Below, one piece after another: positions 45,850 to 58,274 of a stretch of DNA of 64,000 nucleotides. Position 1 is the first letter of the stretch, and every line of letters begins with the position of its first letter. The notes beneath the pieces were generated by a model. That model did not search any database. It saw only the letters and a list, made by a program, of their open reading frames with translations, and was not told the DNA's origin. This DNA is from Cryptomeria japonica. Its lineage: Eukaryota > Streptophyta > Pinopsida > Cupressales > Cupressaceae. The position numbers and the translations under genes were made by a program. The stretch covers positions 568,561,152 to 568,625,151 of the forward strand of contig NC_081410.1 in NCBI RefSeq assembly GCF_030272615.1, in the 5' to 3' direction.

Positions 45850-45867
45850 CACCTCTCTCTGATACCA
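45850..45867 (-). promoter_or_regulatory. Copia primer binding site
   Basis: Minus strand TGGTATCAGAGAGAGGTG, two bases from the LTR; complementary to initiator Met-tRNA, the usual primer of plant Copia elements. Confidence 0.85.
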
Positions 45868-45869
45868 AT

Positions 45870-46157
45870 TGTGAAGAATTAAAATGAACCAGTATTACAG
45901 ACAAATACAGATAAAATAATTTAGAAACAAAGAACACAAAACATAGCAGATAAAGATTGACACAAAGTTTATGGTGGTTCGGCTTAAATGCCTACGTCCA
46001 CATTAAGTGCAGGGGATTTTATATATATCTTTAGTCTGTACAAATTACATACAACCATCAGCATCAATGAATGAGATATAAATAACAATATGAGCCTTCA
46101 CATGGAAGGTCAACAGTCCAACCACTAAGCTGCCGGTTGGGCTTCACTTCCATAACA
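45870..46157 (-). repeat. 5' LTR of the Copia element
   Basis: 288 bp, minus strand TGTTATGGAAG...CTTCACA, with TATATATAAAATCCCC as promoter candidate (46014-46030). The outer boundary was chosen from the TG tip; an alternative TG tip (TGTAGAG) at about 46182 is possible. Confidence 0.65.
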
Positions 46158-47793
46158 GGTATCAGGGGTAAACACAGACTCTACAATCACTGCTAACTCT
46201 CCTCCTGCCTGGTCAATGACAATAGTTGTGAACTAGGAATGGAGCACCATCGACTTGCAGGTATATGAGAGAAGGGATACAAGAAGGGGAAGTCGAGACT
46301 GGTTCTAACAAGCCGACATAAATGATCATATCATAGTCCCAAAGATAGATCTGATACTTCTCTAGATTTTGTTGATGATTATGCTGCCAAGCTAGGCACA
46401 GCTCCTCGACTGATTCATTAAAACCTCTATGGAAAATCCATGTTTTTGGCATAAGGTCGAGAGAAGAAACATCTACAAATACAAATTAGTTTTCTTTTCA
46501 AGGTGATAGGTGTACAGGATAGTCTATGGTGACATCTCTTATATCTTCATCCACGAAGGAAGATGATAGTCAAGCAAATAATATAGGGAACCAATTCCGA
46601 AGAGAGATATAATCAAGGGATTAACATGGAAGAATAAGTATGTTTCAGTCCTCACATATATATATTAGTTTTAATAGAGTGTTTTTTTAATAGAGGATGG
46701 TATGGTGATGAAAAGTCTCGATTTCCATCAAGGAATATAAAAGAAATGAAAAGCCTTATACCTAAAATTCAGGTCATGGCAAGAACTCCTCCAAAAATTC
46801 ACACACTCTGATATAGAATGATTTACAAATTGAACCCCCACATCTGATGCAAATCAACTAGAAAGAGGCACCTGAGGAAGTGAATATTTTAATTGTGGGC
46901 GTTTTACAGAATGAGGCATTCACATTCTAGTAAGACTTCTGATTTCAAGAAGATATCAAGGAGAGGAAAGATTCAAAAGATGTTTGGTCTCTTTTGTTCA
47001 CCTATGGGAAACATATCTTTCACCTGCCAAATGTATGTAAATATTACATGTAATGTTAAGATTTATTTGGCTCTAAATCAAGCATCATACATATGGGTCA
47101 GTGGAGGGGTTTTAAGAAAATCATAATGTTCCGAGAATCAGTTACAAAAATGGAAAAGGGGAGAAAAACTGAAAGGTCACCATGTACTATTTATTGTTAA
47201 AATTCTCAAGAGAAGGTAGGGGAAGAGTTTCTTTTGGAAAGATAGATTTGGTGTTGTTTTCTAAAAGACAAATATGAGGTGATTTATGTTTTGGTTTGGC
47301 TGAACATTTCATCTAATAGATCAGACTTTGTGCTACTTTAGATAAATTGCATTTTTCTTACGTGAATGCTTCTGTTTAGTTTCTATATTCCGAAGTATTC
47401 AATATTTTTCTTCCTCTACTGTTCATTGTGGTATAATGTTTATCTTTGAATGATGTTATGCAACATGAACTAAGTTAATTTTTGGCTAGGCAAGTGCTTT
47501 GTCATTTGTACAACTATTCCTCATGTTCTTTAGAGTTTTAAGATAAGAATTTTGTCTTTCCTGCTTTCTGGTCAAAAGCATACCCCAAAAATCTTAAAAT
47601 TATATCATAAAAGGGAGTTGTAGCTCTTAAATTCAGAGGAAAGTTGCAAAGACAATTGTAACTTGGGTTAGTGCGGGATCGATGTGAAAAAAATAGCCTT
47701 TTCCACTCGCCTAAAAACGCAAAAATCCATGTTGACTTTTTGCTTGGCTTGGGTGTCAGTACACCTTGGCATGGTAAACACCTAGGCAAATCA
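46158..47793. other. Interval without recognised genes
   Basis: No supported gene. A 79-codon minus frame (46213-46452) reads like protein but has no motif or homologue I know. The remainder is AT-rich. Confidence 0.4.
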
Positions 47794-49956
47794 GATATCT
47801 GATAAAATTGGATATCCGATTTTTATAGGTAATTTTAAATTAAAAAATAAATTATATATTATATAATATGTAATATATATTATATTATTATATTACATTA
47901 GATATTATATAATATATAAAATAAAATAATATTATATACATATTATATAATATATTATTATATTACATTATATATTATATAATATATAAAATAATATAAT
48001 ATTATATATGTATTATATAATATATTATTATATTATATTATATATTATATATTATAATATATAATATATAGTATATAATATATTATTATATTATATTATA
48101 TATTATATAATACATAATATATAATATAATATTGTTATAGGGAGATAAATGTTATTGTAGACTACTTGGCTAATAGGGCTGTTGTTGAAGGTGCTGAGTA
48201 TTTGGAGGTTTCCCCCCGGGATATCCCTGCTTCTTGCATTTGTATTCTTCTTTAAAAATTGATTGGTCATGGTTGTAGCCTTCATCACACTCCTTGCTGG
48301 ATGTGTTTTTTCTTTCGCATATGAAATTGGGGAGGGTGTTGTCTGCCTTATGACAACACCTTTGTTGATGGCATACTCGGTAAGTATCTCCTCATGGAGC
48401 AAGGAGGGTGTGGAGGCTGCATTCGCTTGACCTGTATCCTTCTTGTTGAATTGGCCTTGTATTTGTTTTGGCTTTTCATTACTTGTTTGGTTGTGATGAG
48501 TTTTATCTTCATAGGACTGATGTTTCCTATTTCTCATGATATTATTCTATTTTTCTGAGTGTGGTGGTAGCATGAATATTCGGGCTCGAGAAGCTCACCG
48601 ATTGGGATCACTTACTTGTGCTCATTATTTGTGTACCTATTGTTTTGATTGGGCATACTCTTATCATTATAGCTTTCTGGTTGGTGGTTTTGATTGGTAA
48701 TCATGTTGTGGTAAGTTTGTGTTAGCTGTCTCGGTTATCATTGCTTGGTTGCCTTCACAGTTTACCGTTCACTTGCTGGATTGTATAATGATGGTTGCTT
48801 TGAAATGGCAGAGTCTTCTTTATTGATTATCTTCGATTGGGTAATCAGTGGGGGATGAGCTTCTGCAAAATGGCTTTGGGTCATCATTGTTGGGTGACTT
48901 CATTTTGCCAGCTTGGTTTTCCTTTCATGCTTATGATTATGTGGATCATGTTATGTTCACTCCTTTTACACGTTGCTTACTTATCATAGTATGGAGTTAG
49001 CTTCTGCTCATTCGGTGAGGCTTTGTGTTTGCTTTTGGTAGTTTTCATAATGACTCCTCTGCTGGATTGGTATATATCGGGGCTCTATCGTTGGCCTTCT
49101 CATGTTTTTTCCTTCTATGGTGTCGCTTCTCATATGGTAAGATGCTCTATTTTATCCGGAAGGTCTTGGTTAGGTTTGGAGGATGGTGGTTGTCTTTAAG
49201 AGCTTGGAACTTGCAGATTGTTTGGTATACAAGATGGCTTCTTATCTTGTTGCTCTTTTCTTGGCTGCTTCTGTGGGCTATTCTATGGCTTGGTTTTATT
49301 CTGCTTCCTCGAGGTCTTCAACATCCTCTCCTTCTCCTTCTTTGGGTTATATTATGTTTCCTCATGATGTTTGTCTTGACAGGATCTCTTATAATGATTT
49401 CTCTTCTGGTCTTTGGTATCATTCTAATAAGTGGATTGGAGAACTGTGCTTCATAGACAGGGGTGGCCCAGCTTCGAATACTATTGGCTGATCTTCTGGT
49501 TTTTTGGATGGATACACTTCTTCCTGCTGTTTCCCTCTCAGAGTTTTCTCTTGTATGCCTCTTCTGGCAGCTTCCTTTATATCTAATGAGGCTTGTTATG
49601 TAATTGGGTAGGGTTTTTGGATGGATTGTGCCCATGGGCTTCTTGTAATGGGTAGATAGGCTTGTGTTATTTGAGAAATACTGAAGGGTTTTCTTACTGG
49701 TTCTTTCCCTTCAGTTCTCTTTGAACCAGACACTCTGTAAAAAAATAATTATTAATATATTTCAGTGGTTTATCCACTTTTATAAAAAAAATAAATATAG
49801 AATTAATATTATAAATTATATAATATAATAATATATTATATTATATTATATAATATATTATATTATATTATATAATATATTATTATATTATATAATATAA
49901 TGTTATTTTAAAATAATTTAACTATAAAAATTGGATATTGGATTTTATCGGATATC
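47794..49956. repeat. Imperfect inverted repeat enclosing a TA-rich tract and a LINE fragment
   Basis: Arms 47794-47832 (GATATCTGATAAAATTGGAT...) and 49918-49956 are reverse complements with a few mismatches. Between them lie TA-rich simple repeats (47833-48125 and 49792-49915) interrupted by the LINE fragment. Without the fragment this would be a short TA-centred hairpin, as in a MITE. Confidence 0.6.
48130..49791 (+). mobile_element. LINE (L1-type) 3' fragment
   Basis: Starts in an RNase H-like C-terminus (INVIVDYLANRAVVEGAEYL, matching the usual AD-LAN-AV motif of plant LINE RNase H) ending at TAA near 48256. A long 3' UTR follows, ending in TTTATAAAAAAAA at about 49791. The 5' truncation is typical of LINEs. 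The target is a TA-rich repeat, so duplications cannot be defined. The long 3' UTR (about 1.5 kb) could contain another insertion. Confidence 0.5.
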
Positions 49957-50265
49957 CTATTTTCAGAGACAATAAAAGTGGACTGTGATAGCTCATGGGT
50001 TATTTTCCACCCGCCGGCTACGCGAATTCTATCAAATCCAATATCCGGTTGGACCTGATATCTGATTGTGTGATCCAAATTTGCAAAAAAATTCAATAAA
50101 AGGTAGGATTTTTATTGTTTTCATCATTTTCATTCAAATTTTTGCATTTTTTTTAATGTTTATTTGTTTTTTCATTCAAAATATGTTTTTTTCATGAAAA
50201 CTAGGTTTTTTTAAATCAAATACAAAATTGTTCAAATTTGTTAACTAAATTCAATTAGGTTAAAA

Positions 50266-51290
50266 ATGGGGGATAATAGTGAAAATATTGATCAACCACA
50301 ACCGCAACAACCAAACCCTCCTACACAAAACTCTCCTTTGCCAAACCCCCCTCAATTCAGGATTTAATTGCACAAAATTTGAACCAATTGAGGGGGATTG
50401 CAAATGTCTATCATAGGATCCCTCGCTTGAACCCAATATTTGATCCCCTCACGTCCATCATAAAGAGTATAGAAACCATCACTAAGGAGCACAATGCCGC
50501 TCTTTTGTAGCAAGATTCTATGAGGGAACAATATGCGGATGACTTGTCCTATAAGGAGATCAAGGATCTCGGGATATCCAAAGCCGTTGCATTGTTTGTG
50601 AATCCCCGCACTGGTCAACCCATAGACCCCCAAAAAATAAAACTTTCTATTAAATGGTGCACAAATGATGATATTACGAATTTTTTTTGGGATCATTGGT
50701 GGATGGTTTTCGATAAACCACCCAACAACAATCTTGATGTCCCCTTCTACTTCATCAAAAAATTGTATGTTGAGTTTTTTTAAGGAAAACATGTGAACTA
50801 CTTTGATATCCAACCTTTCTTAGGTGTGGGTTTAGGTGTGCCCCAAAATAGACCTGGGGCAGTCAGAGTAGTCCAAGGCCCATATGTCCCCCCTCCTCTT
50901 GTTGATCCCCCACCTCCAGTGCAGCATCCAGATATCATTCGTGAGGTGGCATCACAGACCATATCAGTTATTCACTCTTTGAGTAGCCTTTTGGTTTCTT
51001 AGGCTGAGGCAGTAGCTCAACCTGCTTTTGATGGTAGTGGTGCATCTGGTGGCACTGACACATCCTCCTCGGCTCCACACATTTGCGTGCCCCATAGTTG
51101 TGTCATGCGTGAGCACCTATGCTTGGGTCCAGTTGGACAACCTATTGATCCTTGTGTGCACACTGCATATTATGAGGTGCATGAGATGCATGATGAACAA
51201 GATGTTATGATAGGGACTGGAGGATACTCTGGAGAGTCCTCACATGCTAGAGGCGAGGAGGCACCTTCATCATACATTGATGATGTAGTG
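50266..51290 (+). pseudogene. Second copy of the transposon second gene, 5' exon
   Basis: Homologous to exon 2 of 33143-35766: ALFVNPRTGQPIDPQ, IKWCTN, FWDHWWMVFDKPP, VPFYFIKKLYVEF and VNYFD, preceded by a Gln/Pro-rich start (MGDNSENIDQPQPQQ). Here the start exon is not split. A one-base change in a C run near 50350 shifts the frame; stops lie at 50508, 50781 and 51000. The tail is acidic and Ser/Gly-rich and ends at a GTAAGA donor (51291). The rest is cut off by element 3 at 51359. No transposase is found beside this copy. It is diverged rather than a recent duplicate. Confidence 0.7.
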
Positions 51291-51353
51291 GTAAGATTTG
51301 CATTTTCACAATTGATTCTATGTTTTAAATGAATATTTATAATTTAGATAATA

Positions 51354-51358
51354 TTAAG
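51354..51358. repeat. Presumed left target duplication of element 3 (TTAAG)
   Basis: Five bases directly before the LTR TG. The partner lies outside the window, so this is unconfirmed. Confidence 0.4.
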
Positions 51359-52122
51359 TGTAGACACCCAAAATTGTCATGTCTAATTAAATAAGTATTT
51401 TATTTATTTAATTATCTAAGCCTAATTCTTCTATTAATTAAATAAATATTTATTTATTTAATTAATTCATTTTATCCTCTTCTAGCCTTATTTAAATAAA
51501 TACATTTATTTATTTAAATTATCATTTTCCTAAATTAAATAAATATTTTATTTATTTAATTGATCTCATTTCTTCTATTAATTAAATAAATCTTTATTTA
51601 TTTAATTAATTCATTAGCTTTTTCTACCTATGACACATGTCATTCATCTCTTAATTCATACACTACCTACCCTTTTCATTATTTTATTATTTCTTTTACC
51701 TACCCTCTAATCATAGCCGACCTCCTTTTACACCTCTCAATCTTATCCCTCCATTTCATATTGTGTCTTCTATTTAAGGAGATGCCTCCTTCATTATCAA
51801 ACCCTAATGAACTAACAACTTGATCAATTGACTACATTACGATCCTACTTGCAACCACATTCCGTTCTTTGTTGAGCTCTTGTGCACATAAAATCTGAGA
51901 GCAAATATATCAAGCAAGGTCAATGGAGATAGGAAGAATGGAGATCAAAACCCTATTGGACATGTGATGGTATCATCTTTGTGATTTTGTTTTATTTACA
52001 TTGTCTTAGGTAATCTTCATATGTTATGGTGGATCTTTGTTATTGTTAGGCTAGGGTTTTGTGGTTGAATTCATTTAGCCTTTCAATTCTGTTATTATTG
52101 TTATCCATTTTCACCATATACA
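51359..52122 (+). repeat. 5' LTR of element 3
   Basis: 764 bp, TGTAGACACC...CATATACA. U3 carries three to four AT-rich palindromic blocks (ATTAATTAAATAAATATTTA type) at 51385-51620. TATTTAAGG at 51771-51779 is the TATA candidate. The start TGTAGACACC matches the LTR tips of elements 1 and 2. Confidence 0.88.
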
Positions 52123-52125
52123 TTT

Positions 52126-52143
52126 TGGCACGCCCGGTGGGAC
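52126..52143 (+). promoter_or_regulatory. Primer binding site, element 3
   Basis: TGGCACGCCCGGTGGGAC, three bases after the LTR; identical to that of element 2. Confidence 0.88.
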
Positions 52144-54332
52144 ACTTGTCCCTTTGCATTTAACCCCCTTGTTGCAGGTCTTGTGTTTTTGAAGTTGCAG
52201 GTCGGACATTTTCGGCAACATTTTTGGTATTTTCGCGTCTGCGCACTTTCGGATCGCGTTTTTGATTTTCTGGCACGTCTGAGACAGCTGGATCCGCGTC
52301 TGTGTTTTGGTCATATGTCATTTTGCAGGTTCCAGGGAGGCGCATCTGTGTTACTGAAATGCGTCTGTGTCGTTTTCACCCATGTCTGCGTACATAAAGC
52401 GCGTCTGTGGTTTTTAATCGCGTCTGTGTCTCACTCTATTTCGGAGTGGCGTCTGAGTAGGCGTTAATCGCGTCTGTGTATTGCCCGTTTCAAAATTTTG
52501 GAAATTTTATTGATTCGGGTTTCGGATTTTGCATTTAGGGTTTCAGATCTGGTTTATTTTTTTGGACTAACATTTTTAGATCTAGCTAACACAATTGGTG
52601 CAGCTTGCCTTGGAAGCTAAATCGTTTGGTTGAAGGCCCCTATTTTCACAAAGTCTTTTAGGTTTTAAAATTTACGTAACTTGTGTGTTTGCAGGAAGGG
52701 GTGATTATTTCAAACAACCCAAACTACTAACAACTCTTTGTTGCAGGTCCTTGACAAGAGTTTTTGATTTTTATTGTGTGCCTTGTTTTCATAGACTAGC
52801 AAACACTTCCATTGGTGCACTAAAATTGAATCATTGTCATTTGTGTCTTGAGCAATAGGCTGTTTTTGTTTAATCTTTAGAGGGCCTGTCTTCTCGTGTG
52901 GTCATTAGGACTACTAGTGAGAAGAGAACGACCCAAGTGGTAGCGAAGAAAACCCACGTCTTCCGAACCACTATAATCAAATGTATTCATGGTGAAAACT
53001 ATGAATAACATGTGCTGATTAGTTCATACCGACACTATGTCTCCCCATAAACCCGTTTGATCAAATTTATTTGATCATTTATAAGGCGTAACCCCTACTG
53101 GCTGAGAGCCTTCTATATTTACAGAGCTGAAAGTGCCGCATGTATGGCCACATGAGCGGATGCCCTTACTAGCACCTTTTTGTTTTAGAAGCCCAAATAC
53201 TTCTAGTTGTTAGGGCAGGAGGTCGGACCTCTGGTAGTGGCCCACACACATATGGTTCTTAGTAGAGATACAAAGTTCGCCATGGGGAGTTTTCATGGGG
53301 ACTGATGCTTGGCTAACCTGAGAAGTGAGTGCCGAGGGTGGAGCCAGTGAGGTCAAGCATCTAAGTATCCGCTCTGAATAGCGTAGCCTCGGGGGTAAAA
53401 CCCTATGTGGGATCAACAACAATTGTCTTGGCCAGCCATAAGAATTGTGCTTGACTTCTTTTAAACATTCAAACATTCAAGACCACACAGCAAAACATTG
53501 TGTCTTTTGTGTCTTCAAGTGTATGCAAAACATTTTTACATCAAACAACACACTTTTCTTGGAGTCATTTTGGAGTCTAGACACTTGCAAACATTGAGTC
53601 CTCATCAACATTGTATCCTCTTATCATGAAAAATAGTCAAATAGTCAGATTTGGTCACAACAAAACGACTTCACAGATTGGAAAAAATTGCACAAAGTTT
53701 ACAGAAACGCGTTTGTGTCTGTTTTAACTGCGTCTGAGTCATCTAAATGCATCTGTGAAGGGCAGAATAGCGTCTGTGTTGAATAGAAACACGTCTGAGT
53801 CGGATAACCGCGTCTGTGCAGTATACAGGCACGTCTGTGTTCAAAATTGCAAGAAAATTTCACAGTCCAGCAAACAAAAGAAATCAGTTTCGGAATTCTT
53901 GAGCTTCCTAGGTTGTTTCTTCAGGTTTCATCTAGCATTCAACCTGTCTTTGTGTCTCACATAGTCCATCATTGCTTTACATCTCATTTTACATTCATAC
54001 TTGTCTAAACTTGGGTCAAAAGGTCACTTGCTTGTCCTCATCATAATTTGTCAACACACTATATACAACAACACTTTGCTAAGTGGTCCCTCATCAAGGT
54101 TTCTTAACTTTGGGTCTCATTTGGTCTTACTTAGAGTCAAGGTCAACTTACCTCATCAACAGAAACTATCCTCTCTTTGGAAGTCACACCTACTCTACTA
54201 CATACATACTTGGTCTTACACTTTGGACATTGCAAGTACACTTCAGACTCATTTACATTCCATCCAACTCTTGGTCTTCCATACTTTTTTCATTTTCATC
54301 TAGTCTTACACATCTTGGTCAATACCTAGTTC
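52144..54332 (+). other. 5' leader of element 3
   Basis: About 2.2 kb untranslated. Two clusters of GCGTCTGTG-like nonamers (52230-52480 and 53705-53840). Between them, 52870-53470 matches the element 2 leader (25917-26480, opposite strand); best conserved are GAGGTCGGACCTCT, CATGGGGAGTTTTCATGGG and GTCAAGCATCTAAGT. No gene. Confidence 0.75.
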
Positions 54333-55967
54333 ATGGTTGAAACCCGTCTTCAAAAATCTAGGAGAGAAACTAAAGAGGCTCAAGAGTCTGCAAACATGAG
54401 TTCTTATGAGTATGACAACAATTTATTTTTCAATACTGATCACACTACATTGCCTGACATGGATGTCTATAGAAACATTCCAAATGTGGAGAACACAGAC
54501 ACTACAAACAACAATGTTACACACAATGACAATATGGACAATTTTTCAATACATTCAGCAGATGTGGAAGAATCCATTATGAATCCCCATTTCAATCGAT
54601 TGGTTGAGGAAATAATGAGGAGGGATAGACAATACTTCTTACAAATGATGGCACAAAGTGGAGCCAAGATACCTCATGATTTTGACATGTCTCAAATAAT
54701 GGAAAATCGACCTTTGCAACAAACTCACTCCAACATGGATCAAAGGAGACCTAATAGTGGAGGAAATAGAGGACCATATATGGTACCTGAATCACCATCA
54801 TCTTTGTTTCAAAAACTAGAGGTCCCACATACACATGGTCAAGAATATGATACTCACCTTCGCAGACCATTATGGAAGTCTTATGCAGACAGATATGCTC
54901 AATCACATACCCAAGCTAGGGATCAACCAAAACAATTGGATATTCAAAGGCATGCTCAAAATTTGGACACAAGGAAACCCCGTGTCAAATTTGGGGGCAA
55001 CACAATAGAACATGACATGCCTGTAGAGTATGGTATACATGCGCAAAATAGATATGGGGTTCCTCAACATGAATCTATACCAAGTGCTCCATATATGCCG
55101 CATCAATATAGACCTCCTCCATATGAACATGTGTATGATCAATATCATCCATATATGCAACATGCTCCTCCTCCAATTGGTGCCTCAAGCATGGGGTAAG
55201 GTCCAAGAAGTCGATCTCCACCTAAGAGCAATTTGGAGCAACAAATCAGGGACTTACAAAAGAAAATGGAGGACATAAATACACCGAAGCCAACATACAC
55301 AATGAGAGACATATGTCCTTATCCATTTGACAAGAGCATTCCAATGCCTCCATTTCCTACACACTTTGTGATGCCTAAATTTGAAAAGTATAGAGGAAAA
55401 GGGGATCCTAAGGCACACATAAGACAATTTTTCACAGCTTGCATTGAGGTAGCAGTAGAAGAGACATATTTGATGAGATTATTCCCACAAAGCTTAGGTG
55501 ATCAAGCTATGGAATGGTTCTCCCAACTCCCACCTGGTATTAAGTCATGGGGTGACTTAGCAGAGGCATTTATTCAACATTTCTCATACAATATAGAGAC
55601 AGACATATCGGTCACTACTTTATGCAATACCAAGCAAAAAGAGGGAGAGTCTTTTGCATCATTTTTACAAAGATGGAGAAATCTAGCCAGCAGATGCTCT
55701 TGTGAAATTCCACAGAAACAAATGGTAGAGATGTTCACACAAAACGTTAACAAGGACATTGGCTATGATCTAAGGAAAGCTTGTTTGTCCACCTTCAAGG
55801 ATGTCATTGAAAAAGGCTTAGCAACAGAAAAGGTTCTAATTGAACAAGGAGTCATTAAGATATTCAAGGAAAACAAAGATGACTTTAAAGGAAAAGACAA
55901 GCCAAGATTTTGGAATAAAAACAAGAACACAGTCAATGATGGTGTTGTTGATGCCAATATAGTGTGA
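54333..55967 (+). pseudogene. Element 3 gag (matrix/capsid)
   Basis: Start ATG 54333 (MVETRLQKSRR). Hydrophilic N-terminal half with Asn/Asp and Tyr/Pro/His-rich stretches, then the capsid core: CPYPFDKSIPMPPFPTHF, MPKFEKYRGKGDPKAHIRQF, MEWFSQLPPGIKSWGDLAEA and LCNTKQKEGESFASFLQRW. One in-frame TAA at 55197 separates the halves and a TGA at 55965 ends the open segment; both lie in the common frame. Assembles the particle; substrate of the element protease. Confidence 0.88.
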
Positions 55968-56009
55968 CCCAAATTCATCTTTTCGGGATCAAGTTCTACA
56001 AACAATCAA

Positions 56010-56510
56010 GTGAATTTTCAAACAACTTCTAGATCACGAAGGAAGTACACTCCATTGGGAGAACCACTTGAATCAGTCTTCAAAAAGCTTGTGGCAAACA
56101 AAGTGATCACAGTTCCAGATTTTCCTCCATATGAACCAAAGGTCAAACCAAATTGGTGGAATGATGATGAGTATTGTGAATTCCATAAGAGCAAGGGTCA
56201 TAAGATAGGAAATTGTCATCGACTGAAGAACATTGTACAAGATCTCATTGATAGAGGTGACATTGAGATTGAGGGACACTCATCCAATCAAGAACATGAG
56301 ATGTTTAAGGAACCATTCCCAAAGCACGACAAGGGAAAAGCTAAAGTCACAGATGATCAAGCCAACTATACTAGAGCACCTTACAACTATGATTCAACTA
56401 TCAATCATATCTTGATGGACAATCATATCTCTACTATTACCATCAAGAACAAAAACCCTGAGAATCCTCCTCAACGACCCAAGATTGTCCTAAGAGGTGT
56501 TGGATCTTAA
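56010..56510 (+). pseudogene. Element 3 gag zinc knuckle region
   Basis: Contains CEFHKSKGHKIGNC, the C-x2-H-x4-H-x4-C knuckle, followed by KNIVQDLIDRGDIEIEG, which is conserved in elements 1 and 2. Open upstream to the TGA at 55965 and ended by TAA at 56508. RNA-binding role by family. Confidence 0.85.
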
Positions 56511-56561
56511 TCTGAACCTACTTCTGAATGTCATGTTACAACCCGTCGAGGTAAAATTACT

Positions 56562-58274
56562 TTGCTAGGTGCCTCAACTAAAAACACCACTTCTTCATCA
56601 ACCAAACCTAAGTATGACCTTGTAGAACAGTTAGAGAAGACACCCGCGCTCATCTCCATCCTTGAGCTCTTACGTATATCCCCCGCTCATAAAGCTATTC
56701 TTGACAAAATCTTGAGAGACACCGCCATTCCTACTGATCTAAACGTGGACCAGTTTCAAGCCATGGTGGGATACCTTTCCATTCCAGATTCCCTTACATT
56801 CATAGAAGCTGATGACGCCTCCGTAAGTCAACCACATAATGCACCATTACATATTGAAGCCTTCATACACAAACATTGAATAAAGCGAGTCCTGATAGAT
56901 GGAGGAGTTGGTCTAAACATTTGTACATTGAGCACCATTAAACAATTGGGATATTCAAATAAAGCTGTGAATTCAAAAAATCAAATCACCATCAAGGCAT
57001 ATGACAATGAAGAGTGCTCATCCAAGGGCACAGTCACCTCACCTCTAAGAATTGGGCCAGTCACAAAGGATGTGGTTTGTCAGGTCCTAGATCTGGATCT
57101 CACTTATAATATATTACTAGGACGTCCCTGGATTCATGAAATGAGGGCAGTCCCATCAACATATCACCAATGCATTAAGTTTCCTCACAATGGAGTCGAG
57201 GTAACAGTTAATGGTGATCCTAATCCGTTCATATATTGCAATAACTTGAGATCACATACTGGGACCATCATTCCCAGTAATCGTGAAGCTGTTCCTTCTT
57301 CGGCATACATTGACCCCGAGTCATTGAAACCTTCGACATCAAAACAAGGTGAACTTAAAGGCAAATTTCAGGACAAAGGCATGGGAGAATACACTTTAAA
57401 TCAGACCATGTATTTACGACAAGTCATGAGCTCTCCAAAAGAATATGGAAGGCCACATCCTAACAAGCAAATACCCATCATAGTATTCAAATGGGATCCT
57501 ACTACCTTTCAAAGATGGGACGAATTGGAGGAGGAAGGTTTATACAAAATGCTATACAAAGACATTGAAGATGACACACAAGATTAGATCAATATACCCT
57601 GTGAGAAATATGGCAAAGGCTTCAAGATTCTACAAAAAATTGGGTATGATGGAAAAAGCCCTCTTGGGTTACGAAAAGAAGGCATTATGGAACCCTTACA
57701 ACTTGAATTGACTGTAAAAAGGGAACGCTTGAAGGGACTTGGTTTCCTGACTTCCAAGATCCACACTAAAAGGATAGAAAAGGCATCACAAATCAAAGTT
57801 GCCAAAGTTCAACAAGAGGATCGCTATTCCACAGACTCCAACAAATGGGAATGGGGTTCAGACAAATCCTCCAGTGATTATGAGCTCACCGAAACATTCA
57901 GAGAGCCAGATGAACCCACAGAAGAAGAGGAATTTTATAAAAAGTTCAGAGTGGGTCAAGAAACAACCCATAAGGATTGCACACAGTCTTCTTCTCACAG
58001 TTCTAGGTTGAAATCACATAGGATGAGAACACCTATCCCAGAATGTGCTACTAGTGACAACAATTTGGATTCGCTCATGATCGAAACTAATGAGGAGAGT
58101 GCCATCGATGACCTCGATGATTGCCTTAATATACCCGAATATAACCACATCTTCACTCTTAGCTCCGCTGACTCCGAAGACATTAAAGGCCTTCCCCTTG
58201 TTCACCATCAACTTATTGACTAGGATTATGAAGGACCAGCACAATTTGACACCTTCCAAAATGATGAAGCTATT
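56562..58274 (+). pseudogene. Element 3 protease and acidic spacer
   Basis: ALISILELLRISPAHKAILD leads into the protease motif RVLIDGGVGLNIC (56885-56925) and NILLGRPWIH. The spacer to RT has an acidic Ser/Glu-rich stretch (57800-58220). Stops at 56877 (TGA, just before the protease motif), 57585 (TAG) and 58221 (TAG; Trp in element 2). No frameshift. Confidence 0.85.

Larger units (their letters stand above)
43850..46157 (-). mobile_element. Ty1/Copia element, 3' truncated
   Basis: 5' LTR, PBS, gag and the first part of pol on the minus strand. Homology ends inside the integrase near 43855; RT, RNase H and the 3' LTR are missing. The sequence to the left is unrelated, so this is a truncated copy rather than a nested insertion with visible far half. 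Confidence 0.88.

Noticed and set aside
43850-46157. Copia element as a nested insertion with its second half elsewhere in the window
   Set aside because: No RT, RNase H or 3' LTR of this type is found anywhere in the window, so truncation is the simpler reading.
46213-46452. 79-codon minus frame next to the Copia LTR
   Set aside because: Looks protein-like but has no recognisable domain, splice context or second copy; kept only as a note.
49025-49491. Overlapping hydrophobic frames, possible membrane protein
   Set aside because: Sits in the presumed LINE 3' UTR; two frames open together and no family recognised.
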